From contig CANJKZ010000060.1 in the NCBI GenBank assembly GCA_947471745.1, positions 744,001 to 808,000 on the forward strand: a stretch of 64,000 nucleotides of DNA, read 5' to 3'. Position 1 is the first letter of the stretch. Each line of letters opens with the position of its first letter. The DNA comes from Closterium sp. Naga37s-1. Lineage: Eukaryota; Streptophyta; Zygnematophyceae; Desmidiales; Closteriaceae. This document shows, piece after piece, positions 11,617 to 24,700 of the stretch. Below the pieces are notes generated by a model. That model did no database searches and had not been told where the DNA came from. It saw only the letters and a list, made by a program, of their open reading frames with translations. A program made the position numbers and the translations under genes.

Positions 11617-12048
11617 TTAAAACCGGGGTGCACATTCAGCTGAATGTGCATCAAAGGTTATCCCTTGACTGAGTGGGTTACGAGGTGTGCTTTCAACCCC
11701 TTCAAGTCGAAATTCGTTTCCCCCCTCCCCCACAATTTCGTTTCCCCACGCCCCCGCAATTTCATTTCCCCCTCCCCGTCGAAATTCGTTTCCCCCCTCC
11801 CCCGCAATTTTGTTTCCCCCCTCCCCCGCAATTTCGTTTCCCCCCCCTCCCGCCAATCTGTTTCATCCCTCCCGCCATTCTGTTTCACCCACTCCCGCCA
11901 TTTCACCCCCTCCCGCCACCTACGAAATGCCCGAAGCTCTAGCGGAATCATTTTTTTGTCGCCCCTCGTGAGCCAATCACTGTTTTTCTCCTAACCCCCT
12001 TCCCAACATCTCAAGCCGAACCGCGTTGAATGTGCACCCTGGTTTTAA
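11617..12048. mobile_element. TTAA-flanked inverted-repeat element (MITE-like)
   Basis: An 18-bp inverted repeat (AACCGGGGTGCACATTCA at 11621-11638; its complement with one mismatch at 12027-12044) is flanked on both sides by TTAA (11617-11620, 12045-12048). The body is non-coding and holds about eight 24-25-bp pyrimidine-rich units (CGTTTCCCCCCTCCCCC-like) at 11715-11905. A perfect 22-bp palindrome at 11629-11650 overlaps the left terminal repeat. TTAA duplication is typical of piggyBac, but the termini do not obviously match that superfamily. Confidence 0.6.
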
Positions 12049-12747
12049 GGATAAAGGAAAAATCCTTACATTGTGCTTGGCAGAATTGGTGATTATTTTC
12101 ACAACAGAATTGATGACTTCTCTGCCGTTCTGCTTTGTTGAGATTCTTGCACGTGCTTACCTTGGGCTTTGAAGTACAGGCCCTGTCTGATTGGCCCTAA
12201 GCTGCTGACGTGACAACAAATCTCCACAAACCACGCTCTCCACGCACCAACGAGTGCCATGATAAGCGCAACATGCGATGGGCAGCATCCAGTCGTTGTC
12301 CAATAGGAGTCGATTCTGCACAGCATCCTACGTCGTCGCAACGAAATAATTCGTTTCCCCTGCTTTCGCGAACACCAGTTGCAGCTCCTCCGACGCTCCG
12401 AGCGAAAGTCAACAGAGTCTTTTCATAATATGGTTACTTTTCTCTTCATCGTGAATTCGTGATCCTTATGAGGAATCTGCTGATGCTTTGGCGAAACATC
12501 CATCTTTCGCAGGGTCTCCTTCAGCCGCCGTGAACTCGATGGCAGAATAGGCCTTATTTCGACTTTTTCTTCTAGCGGCTTAGCTTCAAACCTTTCTTAT
12601 CTCTCTGTCTCTCAAAAGCGTCGTGGCTTGTCCAATGCAAGCATTAGGCCGGTGTCTCCAAGCCTTGACACCTTCCTCCTTGCACTCAAGTCGAGTCTAG
12701 CTATCAAGGCTGAAAACGAGTAAGCTCGTCAAAAGTACCCAACCAAA
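12049..12747. other. Upstream region of the malonyl-CoA synthetase gene
   Basis: No coding region recognised. It should contain the promoter and 5' UTR of the gene at 12748; no single promoter motif stands out. Confidence 0.5.
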
Positions 12748-15700
12748 ATGAGCCTTATTAACGGCCGAAACCGTGCTCTCGCGGGTTTGCGAAACCGTTT
12801 GCGAACCGACCCACGAGTATTTTCCTTCTGTATCCAGACCATCGTCCGTCCCGTCAACGACTCGCTTGGTTCTCTGACGAATTCAGGTACCAATTGTTTC
12901 TCCGACGTTGCCACCAGCAGTTTCATATCCGATAGTTATCCCGGAGGAAACGCCGGAGGAAACGCCGGAGGAAACGCTCTAGCTCGTTTGCTTAGAGCCG
13001 CCGCTTATGCTGCCTCCGCCACCGGCGCCGGTAGTACCGGAGATCGCATTTCGAGGCAATCCTCTTGGCGCCTTCATTCCACTTTCGATGGTGCTACTAA
13101 TTTTACGAGCCGCGCTAAGGAGCAGTCCTGTGACTCTACTTTTAACGACCATCTCTACTCTTACCCCCAGCGCCGTCAATACTATAATAGTAGACATAGT
13201 ACGGAGTACTATAGTAGGCACCGCGACCGGCACCACGACCCGGAAAACCATTCCAATCATCCGCACCTCTACGCGCACTCCCCGCGCCCCTTGCACCGCG
13301 CGCCCGCGCTTCCGCGGAGCTTCCCCGCGTCCGCCTTCGACCATCTGTCCGCCCCCGCCGTGGTTTGCGGCGGGCGCACAACGTCGTACCGCGACCTCCT
13401 CGCGCACGCCGCCCGGCTCGCGCGCGAGTTCCGGAAGCGCCTGCCACGTGTCGACGCGGAGAAGCAGGGGCGCGCGGAAGCAGAGGCGCGCACGGAGCTG
13501 CAGCAGCTGGAGGGGGAGGCGGCGGAGGCGGCGGAAGGCCCTCGGATTGCGATTTTTGGGCGGCCGGGGACGGACTATGTGGCGGCGATGTGGGCGGCGT
13601 GGGCGGCGGGCGGAGTGGCGGTTCCGCTGTGTGAAAGCTACCCTCCAGAAGAGCTACTATACGTCCTTAAAGACTCGGTAAGAGCACTAAGGTAGTTCTT
13701 AGGCGTGCTGAGAGAACCACTCCCACTCTCACTTGCCCACCCTCATGCAATGGCCCCGTACCTGCCCATTCCTCCGCTCCCGTCCCTCCCTCGTACCTTC
13801 CTTCCTCTTCCTCCTTCTCCCCCCGCCATCCCGCTCATCTGTGTTAAGCACGTTTCACCAAAGTACAATAACTCTCACCGCTCCCCGCATCCCTTCCTCT
13901 CCCCGCCAACCCGCTCATCTCAGGGCGCTTCCTCGGTTGTGGGGCCTAAGACCTGCCGCCCGGTTTTGGCGGCGGCTTCATACGGGGCCCTCTAATTAGC
14001 ACATTTCCCCACCTGCCACCCCACGCATCTCAGGGCGCTTGTGTGGTTGTGGGGCCGGAGACCTGCTGCATGGTTTTCACTTCTGCTCTGAACCCTCCCA
14101 AAAAGTAAACCACTCTCTCCTGCACTTTTCCCCACATTGCACTTTTCCGCCCCCCGCCATCCCGCTCATCTCAGGGCGCTTGTGTGGTTGTGGGGCCAGG
14201 GTCCGGCGGCTGCTTGGTTGTGCCGTCTCACCTTCGCTTTTCCCCACCTTGAACTTTTCCTCCCCCGCCACTCCACTCATCTCAGGGCGCTTGTTTAGTC
14301 GTGGGGCCAGAGTCCAGCCGCCCGGTTTTGGCGCCGCTGGCAGCGGAAGTGGCGGCGGCGTTTGTCCCATCTGACCCGCTGGAGGGCAAAGAGTTGGAGG
14401 AGAGGGACGCGGATGAGGAGAAGGCGGGGATAGAAGCCTTGAAGAACGTGCCCTTCTCGCATGCAGGTGGGTGCTGTATGGTGCTGTGTGGTGGAGAGGG
14501 ACCTGGTATTATGGGTTGGCGGGTGGAGGAGAGGGACGCGGATGAGGAGAAGGCGGGGATAGAAGCCTTGAAGAACGTTCCCTTCTCGCATGCAGGTGGG
14601 TGCTGTGGGGTGCTATGGGGTGCTGTGGGGTGTTGTGGGGTGCTGTGGGGTGCTGTGGGTTGCTGAGGGGTGCCGTGGGGTGCTGTGAGCATTCCGCATT
14701 TGCATCATAAGTGCTCGCATCTGACCCGCTGGAGGGTAAAGAATTGGAGGAGAGGAATGCGGATGAGGAGAAGGCGGGCATCGAAGCCTTGAAGAACGTG
14801 CCCTTCTCGCATGCAGGTGGGTGCTGTGGGGTGCTGTGGGGTGCTGTGGGGTGTTGTGGATTGAAGTCTTGAAGAACGTACCCTTCTTACATGCAGGTGG
14901 GGTGCGGTATGATTTCTGTGGGGTGCCGAGGGGTGCTGTGTGGTGCTGTGTTAGGTGGGGGGATGAGATGGGTAGGGCTGTGGGCTTGTATGTTAGAAAG
15001 AACGTGCCTTTCTCGCATAAGAGAGGCTATTGACCCACCCCCTCTTCCCCCTCTCCTCTCCCCCCTCTTCCCTCCCTCTCCCCCATCTTCCCTCCCTCTT
15101 TCCCCCTCGCTTTTCCCTCAACCATCTTTACCCAATCCCCCACTCCTCTCCCTATTCCCTCCTCTCATCCCCGTTATCAGCTGCCCTGATAGTGTACACA
15201 AGTGGCACCACGGGTCGACCCAAGGGAGTGGTGCACTCACATATAGGCCTCGCCTCCCAGGTAAACCCTGAGCAAGTCCTCAGTCCACACGGTAAGTGCT
15301 CTGAGAAACCTTTTGAGGTGCCTCGAAAGTCGTTGTGTTGGTAAAAGAGCAAGTCTTTCAAGGGAAATCTTTCAAGGTAAAAGAGCAAGTCTTTCAAGGG
15401 AAATCTTTCAAGGTAAAAGAGCAAGTCCTCTGTCCACATGGTAAATCTTCCAAGGGAAATCTTTCAAGGGAAATCTTCCAAGGGAAATCTTTCAAGGGAA
15501 ATCTTTCAAGGTAAAAGCGCAAGTCCTCTGTCCACATGGTAAGCGCTTTGAGATGCCTTGCAAGGGAAATCTTTCTGATATTCATCATCTTTGTTTTCAC
15601 CTGAAGCATTTCACCTGATAGTTCTCCGATATCAGAGATTCTCAAGGCAAACGAAGGAAAACCATTCTTCTGCTCATCTTGGCAACCCTCTGACAGACTA

Positions 15701-18700
15701 TACTAAAAAGGCCTGCGCATTTTCTATGTATATTTGCTAAAATTGTTCATCTCACCCGCAGGGCTGGCATGCTGGTGGTGGGCGCGTGTAACTTCTTGAT
15801 TGAAGAAGTGTTTTGAGACGTCTCAAAAAGTGGTTTGAGACGTCTCAAAACACTTCTTCATTTTCTTGTATATCTGCTAAAATTGTTCATCTCACCCGCA
15901 GGGCTGGCATGCTGGTGGGCGCATATAACTTCTTTCTCTCCAATCGAATGCTGGTGGACTTCTCCCTCTCGGATGTTTTTTTAGAATTCTCAAAAAGCAT
16001 ATGCTGGTGGGCTTCTCGGATCAAATGTTCAATGCGCGTGGGACGTCTTTCTCTGCACCATATCTGCTTAACTTAATGCTACCGACTCTCCATCCCCCCC
16101 TCTTGTCGCCTTCTTTCCCCCCCTTTCCTCCGCAGGCGGGCATGCTAGTGGACGCGTGGGACTTCTCTCCATCGGACCGAGTGCTCAACGTGCTGCCGCT
16201 GCACCATATCTGATTGACTTAACGCTACCGAGTGCTCATTCCCCTACTCCACTCTCATCTCACCCCTACAGGCCGGCATGCTAGTGGACGCGTGGGACTT
16301 CTCCCCATCGGACCGAGTGCTCAACGTGCTGCCGCTGCACCATATCTGATTGACTTAACGCTACCGAGTGCTCATTCCCCTACTCCACTCTCATCTCACC
16401 CCTACAGGCCGGCATGCTAGTGGACGCGTGGGACTTCTCCCCATCGGACCGAGTGCTCAACGTGCTGCCGCTGCACCATATCTGATTGACTTAACGCTAC
16501 CGAGTGCTCATTCCCCTACTCCACTCTCATCTCACCCCTACAGGCCGGCATGCTAGTGGACGCGTGGGACTTCTCTCCATCGGACCGAGTGCTCAACGTG
16601 CTGCCTCTGCACCATATCCGCCCACACGCACCTTTCCATCCCCTCTTTCTCCTGCCGCACCGCCTCCATTGCCCTTGCCCTTTCTCCACCTGTCTCATAC
16701 TCCTCTATCCCTTCTCTACTTGTGCTGCCGCTGCACCATATCCACCCATCCACACTTCCCCCTGCTCCTCTCTCCCTGCCACGCACCACCTCCCTTGCCC
16801 TTTCCCTTACACCTCACAACAAGGTTGTCTTTCTGTATGCCACATGTGAATGAACTTTCATTCCTAATCTTGAAGGTTCTCTCCTTGTTCTGGGTTGCCT
16901 TGTAAGGAGGTTTGCGTTTGCCTTTATTGAACTGCATGCATCGCAGCATTGATTTTCCTTAACCGTCATCCCCCACCCCCTCCCTCTCCTCTACCCCCTC
17001 GCCCTTCCCTCTTCCTGCACACTCGCTATTCTTCACTCTCCTTTCCGTCACTCTCTTCTCCCTCATCCCCCTTCCACGCGCGTAATCTTCCTTCCCCCCC
17101 TTCTTCTTCTTCCTCCACTGTCTCTATTTCCTCACTCCCCTCTACGCGTACATTGAAACTTAAAACCAACCCTCCTACCCGTCCTTGTGTTCTTCTGGCG
17201 GGCTGTCACCCCGAGCACATGTGCATGGCATCATGAACGCTCTGCTGAGCCCTCTGTCCGCTGGTGCCACGGTGAGTGTGTGCTACAATGCACTCCACCG
17301 CTCTGCACCTATGTGTGTGTATGTATGCTCTTGGCGCTGCTCCGGTGTGTTCGGGCTGTCTCTCTCTCTCTCACCTCCCCCGAGCACATGTGCATGGCAT
17401 TATGAACGCTCTGCTGAATGCTCCCAAGCCATTCGGCAATGATGAAGGCTTGCTAGGGGCTTCCCTACAGCCGAAACATGTTTGTCCGCGTTTTAGCCAC
17501 TGATTAGTGAAGAGCTTCGTTTCTACAGAACCCTACGTGAATCAGCTAGGATTTTACTACAACTGTTCTCTCCTTTGCTAAACCTTCTCCCTTAAACTGC
17601 TGCCCGCTGGAATGTCTTTTAATCCCGAGCACATGCGCATGTCATTGTGAACGCTCTGCTGAATGCTCCCAAGCCACCGCGTCAGCGCAGCAGCCGTGTG
17701 GCAGCGCTGGCGGGAGAGCTAACCTGCCGTGAGAGTGACACCTCTCCCTAGCAGCCCAAAACCACCCCTTCTATCTCACCCCTTGCTCCCATCCCACACA
17801 GGTCCAGTCTCTCCCCAGCCACCGCTTCAGCGCAGCAGCCGTGTGGCAGTGCTGGCGAGAGGGGCTAACTGTCGCCAGTCGCGGCTAACTGTTTCACCTC
17901 ACACACACTTCTCTTCCCCACAGGTCGAGTTCCTCCCAAGCCATCGCTTCAGCGCAGCAGCCGTGTGGCAGCGGTGGCGGGAGAGAGGGAGGGGTGCATG
18001 TGTTGTTGCATTACTGCTATACACTCCACCCCCTTGCGCATCCCTTCAGGCCCCCTTGCTCCCTTTCCCACACAGGTCGAGTTCCTCCCAAGCCACCGCT
18101 TCAGCGCAGCAGCCGTGTGGCAGCGGTGGAGAGAAAGCTACCCCGACGGGAGTGCAGTTGTCATAACACGACCACCCTCTCTGCCTCTCCCTCTTTCTCG
18201 CCCCGTGCTCCCATCCATTTCTGGTAGAGTTCCCCCCATCCCCTTGCCCCGCAAAAGTTCGTCCCAAGCCATCGCTTGGGAAACAAAAAGGTGAACAAAG
18301 CAATGATCACAAACAACAAAATCTAACAGCAACGAGCACTGAGAGACTCGAACTCTCGCGGGCAGAGCCCATGCACTTAGCAGGCACACGCCTTAACCAC
18401 TCGGCCAAATGCTCTCATATGATGGTAACAGCGCTGTTCACCAATCAGAGCCATGGAGAGAGCGAGCAATTCCGGGGGGAGTGTATGCCATTACACACCA
18501 CCTCCCTCTACCCCCCCTCCTTTTCCCCTCAGGTCGAGCTCCTCCCAAGCCACCGATTCAGCGCAGCAGCCATGTGGCAGCGGTGGAGGGAGAGAGGGGT
18601 GCATGTGTCACTGCATCACCACTCTCCACCGCTTCACACCCTTGCTCTCTTCCCTCCCAGGCCGAGTTTCTCCCCAGCCACCGCTTCAGCGCAGCAGCTG

Positions 18701-21700
18701 TGTGGCAGCGGTGGCGAGAGAGCTACCCCGACGGGAGGTGCGCTGCGCGCAGCCAGACTCCATCACATTCTTCACCGGGGTGCCAAGCCAAGCCACTTTT
18801 GAGGCGCCTCAAAAATCGTCTAAGTTCACGCGGTTTTTATATGGGGAATGTTTACGCAGCCAGACTCCATCACATTCTTCACCGGGGTGCCAAGCCAAGC
18901 CACTACGTGCGGCTGCTGCAGGAGTGCATGTCACTTTCTCGCCCCTTCCTCCCGTCCCTCCCAGGTCGAGTTCCTCCCCAACCATCGCTTCAGTGCAGCG
19001 GCTGTGTGGCAGCGCTGGAGAGAAAGGAGAGCTACCCCGACGGGAGTACATGTCACCTCACCATCTCTCCCTACTGGCATGTCATTACATCACCCCTCTC
19101 TACCCCCGTGCAAACCCCTCCTCTCTCCCTTTCTCCTAGGTCGAGTTCCTCCCCAGCCATCGCTTCAGCGCAGCAGCAGTGTGGCAGCGCTGGAGAGAAA
19201 GGAGAGCTACCCCGACGGGAGTACATGTCACCTCACCATCTCCCTACTGGCATGTCATTACATCACCCCTCTCTACCCCCGTGCAAACCCCTCCTCTCTC
19301 CCTTTCTCCTAGGTCGAGTTCCTCCCCAGCCATCGCTTCAGCGCAGCAGCAGTGTGGCAGCGCTGGCGGGAGAGAGGGGCGCATGTGCCGTTGCATCACT
19401 GCTCTCCACCCCCTTGCACACCCCTTCACGCCCCTTTCTCCCATCACTTTCAGGTCGAGTTCCTCCCCAGCCATCGCTTCAGCGCAGCAGCAGTGTGGCA
19501 GCGCTGGCGGGAGAGAGGGGCGCATGTGCCGTTGCATCACCGCTCTCCACCCCCTTGCACACCCCTTCACGCCCCTTTCTCCCATCACTTTCAGGTCGAG
19601 TTCCTCCCCAGCCATCGCTTCAGCGCAGCAGCAGTGTGGCAGCGCTGGCGGGAGAGAGGGGCGCATGTGCCGTTGCATCACCGCTCTCCACCCCCTTGCA
19701 CACCCCTTCACGCCCCTTTCTCCCATCACTTTCAGGTCGAGTTCCTCCCCAACCACCGCTTCAGCGCAGCAGCCGTGTGGCAGCGGTGGCGAGAAAGCTA
19801 CCCCGATGGTCGCTGCACCATCACGTAACCTTTTCACTGCACCCTCCCTCACCTCACTCTCCTCTCGCAGGTCGAGTTTTTCCCCAGCCACCACTTCAGC
19901 ACAGCAGCCGTGTGGCAGCGGTGGAGAGAGAGCTACCCCGATGGGAGCACATGCCACCTCGCCACCTCTTCCCACCTCTTCCCACCTCTTCCCACCTCTT
20001 CCCACCGGCTCTAACCCCTTCTATCGCGCCCCATGCCCCCGTTACAGGTCGAATTCCTCCCCAACCATCGCTTCAGCGCAGCAGCCGTGTGGCAGCGGTG
20101 GCGAGAAAGCTACCCCGACGGCCGGTGCGCCCAGCCCGACTCCATCACCTTCTTCACCGGGGTACCAACCCACTACATGCGCCTGCTACAGGAGTGCATG
20201 TCATCAGCACTCCCCCGAGCCCTTCTTTCACACCCATTGCTCCCATCCCTTTCAGGTCGAGTTCTTCCCCAGCCATCGCTTCAGCGCAGCAGCCGTGTGG
20301 CAACGATGGCGAGAAAGCTACCCCGATGGTCGCTGTGCCCAGCCTGACTCAATCACCTTCTTCACCGGGGTACCAACCCACTACATGCGCCTGCTACAGG
20401 AGTTTGACCGCATGCCCCTGCAGCTGCAGCGGAAATCTGCTCTAGCCGCCAGCAAGCTGCGGCTCATGGTGGGTTCGAAATGTGGGGATGGTGAAAAGGG
20501 GGACATGGCAAGGAAAGATCTAGTGTGATGGCATTGGGTAAATTGGGTGAATTGGGTGAATTGGGTGAATGGGGTGAACTGGGAATATGAGGAGACTTTT
20601 GAGTCGACTCAAAAGTCACCTTGGTGGGGACATGGGAAGGAAAGATCTAGTGTGATTGCATGGGGCATGGGGCATTGGGTAAATTGGGAATCTGAGGAGA
20701 AGGCCGCATGCCCCTGCAGAGGGCATGCCCCTGCAGCTGCAGCGGAAGTCTGCCCTTGCTGCCAGCAAGCTGCGGCTCATGGTGGGTTGGGGACTTAGAG
20801 TGGTGGAAAGGGGGGGCACTCCTCCCCTGTGCGTCGCTCACCCCTTGGTACCCCTCTCCTGATCTCCTTCACCAAGCAACGGGGCAGATGCTGCCTTGGT
20901 GCTTCACACATCACTGCCTTCACACATCACTGCCTTCACACATCACTGCCTTCACACATCACTGCCTTCACACGTCACTGCCTTCACACATCACTGCCTC
21001 CCTTTCGCCCCTTCTCATTCACCATCAGATGAGCGGTTCTGCCTTGTGCCCTGACGAGCTCATGCGGCGATGGCACCAAGTCACAGGGCAGCAGAGGCTG
21101 CCGTAGTGCCTCACACATTACTGCCTCCCAAACTCGCTTCCCGCATTTTCCCTCCCTCACCTCCTCCCCTCATGCCCTTCACCTCCACCCTCAGATGAGC
21201 GGCTCTGCCGCGTGCCCGGACGAGCTCATGCGGCGATGGCACCAGGTCACAGGGCAAAGGCTGCTGGAGCGATACGGGATGACAGAGGTGAGGGGGTGAG
21301 GGGGCGAGGTGAGGGGTGAAAGAGATATGGGATGACTGAGGTGAGTCAGTTGGGGAGGGCTGTGAGGCGAGGTGGAGAGCACGCCTCCAATACCTCTTTA
21401 TGTCGTTCTCTCTTTTTGTTTCTTTTCCCCGCTCCCACCCTTCCCTCGTCTCCTTGTTGCTCCTCCTCCTCCCGTCAGTACAGTTCGCAATGGCACTCAC
21501 CAATTCCCTGCTGGGAGCGAGTATGCATGCCCTTACCTTCCACTCTTGCTCCCCTCCTCTCCTCTCCTCGCTTCCCCTCACCTCCCATTGCTTCCCAACC
21601 TATCTCTCCAGTTCGCCATGGCCCTAACCAATCCTCTGCTGGGAGAGAAGAAGTCAGGATCGGTGGGCATGCTGATGGGAATAAGTCTCTCACCATCCCT

Positions 21701-24700
21701 CTGTCACCTCCGCCCCTCCTCCCATCTCTGCAGTTCGCCATGGCCCTAACCAATCCTCTGCTGGGAGAGAAGAAGTCAGGATCGGTGGGCATGCTGATGG
21801 GAATAAGTCTCTCACCATCCCTTTGCCACCTCCGCCCCTCCTCCCATCTCTCCAGTTCGCAATGGCCCTCACCAATCCGTTGCTGGGAGAGAAGAAATCA
21901 GGCTCAGTGGGCGTGCCACTCAGAGGGGTTAAGGTGAGCATATAAAGTTGGTCTGACAGCGATAAATGTGGTCAACTGTGGTCAACGTTTGTCAGCTGTG
22001 GTCAAACGTGGTCAAATGTGGTCAAATGTGGTGAGCCTTGGCCAATTGCAGTCAACAAAACGCCCTCCGTACCTCTCTTCATGTGAAAGAAGAGAGAGAC
22101 AGCAGCCGTGTGTTGACACGTCTCTTTGCCTTTTGAGGCGCCTCAAAAGTCGCCTCCGTACCTCCCTTCATGTGAAAGTAGAAGGCACAGCAATCATGTG
22201 TTGAAACGTCTCTTTGCCCTTCCCTTCTGCTTATCAGGTGAAACTAGCAGACACTGCAAAGGATCGGCACAGCAGCAGCAGGAGCAGCAGCAGCACTGGC
22301 ACTGCACGAGCCATGCTGGGTCACTTGTCTGCTCCCGGGGCATTCAGCAGCAGCGGCAGCACTGGCAGCAGCAGTGGTGGTCGCAGCAGTGTTGTCAGCA
22401 GCAGTGGCAGCAGCAGCAATGGTGGCACGTGGAGCGGGGGGTGGGGAGAGCTACTGGTGAAAAGCCCTGGCATGTTCCTGCGATACTGGAACCGACCTCA
22501 GGTGGGTTGAGTTGAGTGCATGGTGTGTGTATAGTGGTGTGTTGAGTTGAGTAGCAGTGCCAGCAACAGCAGTGCTGGCAACAGCAGCACATGCAGTGGG
22601 GGTTGGGGAGAGCTGCTGGTGAAGAGTCCTGGCATGTTTCTGCGATACTGGAACCGACTCCAGGTGCGACGAGTGCATGCAGTGTTGTTAGAACAGACCC
22701 AATATGTGTTGTTGATTGCACATGGAAGGCAGTACCAGCGCGTGGGCTGGGGGGTGGGGAGAGCTGCTGGTGAAGAGCCCTGGCATGGTCCTGCGATACT
22801 GGAACCGACCCCAGGTGGGCTGAGCTGAATGCATGGTGTGTGTTCTTGTAATGGTGGCATGAGTAAGGAAGGAGCAGCACCAGTCCCAGCAGCAGCAGCA
22901 GCAGTGGGACGTGGAGTGGGGGGTGGGGAGAGCTACTGGTGAAGAGCCCTGGCATGGTCCTGCGATACTGGAACCGACCCAAGGTGTGTTGAGTGCATGG
23001 TGTGAGTGGTGAGTGCATTATCACTCATTTCCTCTCATTCCATCTCATTACCGCTCATCGCCTCTCATTCCCTCTCATTGCCTCTCATTCCCTCCCATTC
23101 CCTCTAATTCCCTCTCACTGCCCCCACCCTCCCAGGAAACAACAGAGGCGTTCGATCCACAGGGGTGGTTCCGCATTGGTGCTTTCCCCCCCCCCTTTCC
23201 GTCACCCTTCTCGCTCCCATTCCCGCTCATTCCCGCTCATTACCTCTCAACGCCTTCCATTACCTCTCAACGCCTGTCATTGCTCAGGAGACAGCAGAGG
23301 CGTTCGATCCGCAGGGGTGGTTCCGCATTGGTGCCCGCCCCCCCACCTTTCCTTCGCCCTTCTCGCTCCCATTCCCGAGCATTGCCTCTCATTACCTCTC
23401 ATTACCTCTCATTACCTCTCAACGCCTGTCATTGCTCAGGAGACAGCAGAGGCGTTTGACCCACAGGGGTGGTTCCGGACGGGCGATATTGCATCGGTGG
23501 ACAGCCATGGGTACTGGCAGATCCACGGCAGTGAGTGTTGTTTCACCAAGTGTGCCGTACTTATATGTGCAGTACATATGTGTCGGTGTGTCATTACGTG
23601 TCTGGGCCTGTGATATTGCACCAGTGGACAGCCATGGGTACTGGCATATCCATGGGAGTGGGTAGTCGCATGGGAAGAATGTATGTTGCGTACGCAATGT
23701 GTGCGTGGGTGCATGAGCGTGTGAGTGCGTGGGTGAATGTATATTGCATCGGTGCACAGCAATGGGTTTTGGCAGAGCATGGGAGTGAGTACCGTTGTCT
23801 AGCATGTTTGTAGCGTGCACGTGTGTATTATTTATGTGCATGGTATGCTCGTGTGACACGTGTCGATTATGTGTGTGCATGTGTGCATGCATGCATGCAC
23901 TTTCTCTCTCAATGGAGCACGTGGTGGTCGATGCAACGTTTGAGTCGACTCAATATATAAGTCACCACCACCTATGCGGAACCTCGTTCTGATCTGATTA
24001 TGTTCACACTCACCACCTCTCTGGTGGATGCATTATTTCCTTATCTCACTCCGTTCCCCATCCCCCCTCCCCCACACTCCCCTCTCTCAGGGGCGAGTGT
24101 GGACATAATCAAAACGAGGGGCTTCAAGGTTTCTGCGCTGGAGATTGAGTCGAAGCTGCTGGAGGTGAGAGATGTGGGGAAGGGTGATGAGCGGTGATGG
24201 GAGGTGATGAACGGTGATGGGAGGTGATGAGCGGCAAAGATGCTTTCCAATGGGTGGTGATGAGGGATGATGATTGGTGATGAGGGGTGATGGGGCAGCA
24301 GCATCCCCAGCATCCTCTCATATCCGAGGCAGCAGTGTTGGGAGTACCGGAGAGGCAGCAGGGAGAGGCAGTGGCGGCAGTGGTGGTGCTGGGAGCAGCA
24401 CAGCAGCAGAATCACCATCTGTCAATCACCCTATCTCCCCTTTTCCCCTCCCAGCATCCTCTCATATCCGAGGCAGCAGTGTTGGGAGTACCGGAGAGGC
24501 AGCAGGGAGAGGCAGTGGCGGCAGTGGTGGTGCTGGGAGCAGCACAGCAGCAGAATCACCATCTGTCAATCACCCTATCTCCCCTTTTCCCCTCCCAGCA
24601 TCCTCTCATATCCGAGGCAGCAGTGTTGGGAGTACCGGAGAGGCAGCAGGGAGAGGCAGTGGCGGCAGTGGTGGTGCTGGGAGCAGCACAGCAGCAGAAT

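Larger units (their letters stand above)
17799..20255 (+). repeat. Array of about a dozen partial copies of the exon-6 5' edge
   Basis: A pyrimidine tract plus AG|GTCGAGTTCCTCCCC and 60-160 bp of exon 6 recur near 17800, 17926, 18077, 18533, 18660, 18965, 19140, 19313, 19454, 19595, 19736, 19871 and 20048, before the full exon at 20256. Three copies (19454, 19595, 19736) are 141 bp apart and almost identical. The copy at 20048 covers most of the exon. Two frames remain open across much of the array, but only because of the repeats. Confidence 0.88.

Noticed and set aside
13007..13681. Alternative frames over AAE13 exon 1
   Set aside because: The frame from 12748 is continuous with the ligase motifs and ends in phase at a donor; the others do not.
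16949..16959. TTTTCCTTAAC as the branch site of the AT-AC intron
   Set aside because: Excellent match to the U12 branch consensus, but about 260 bp from the inferred 3' end, far beyond the usual 10-20 nt. Kept only as a note.
18409..20528. Open frames of 678 and 449 codons across the exon-6 array
   Set aside because: They are open because a stop-free exon edge is repeated. The sequence is a chain of pyrimidine tracts and partial exons with no protein-family resemblance in most of its length.
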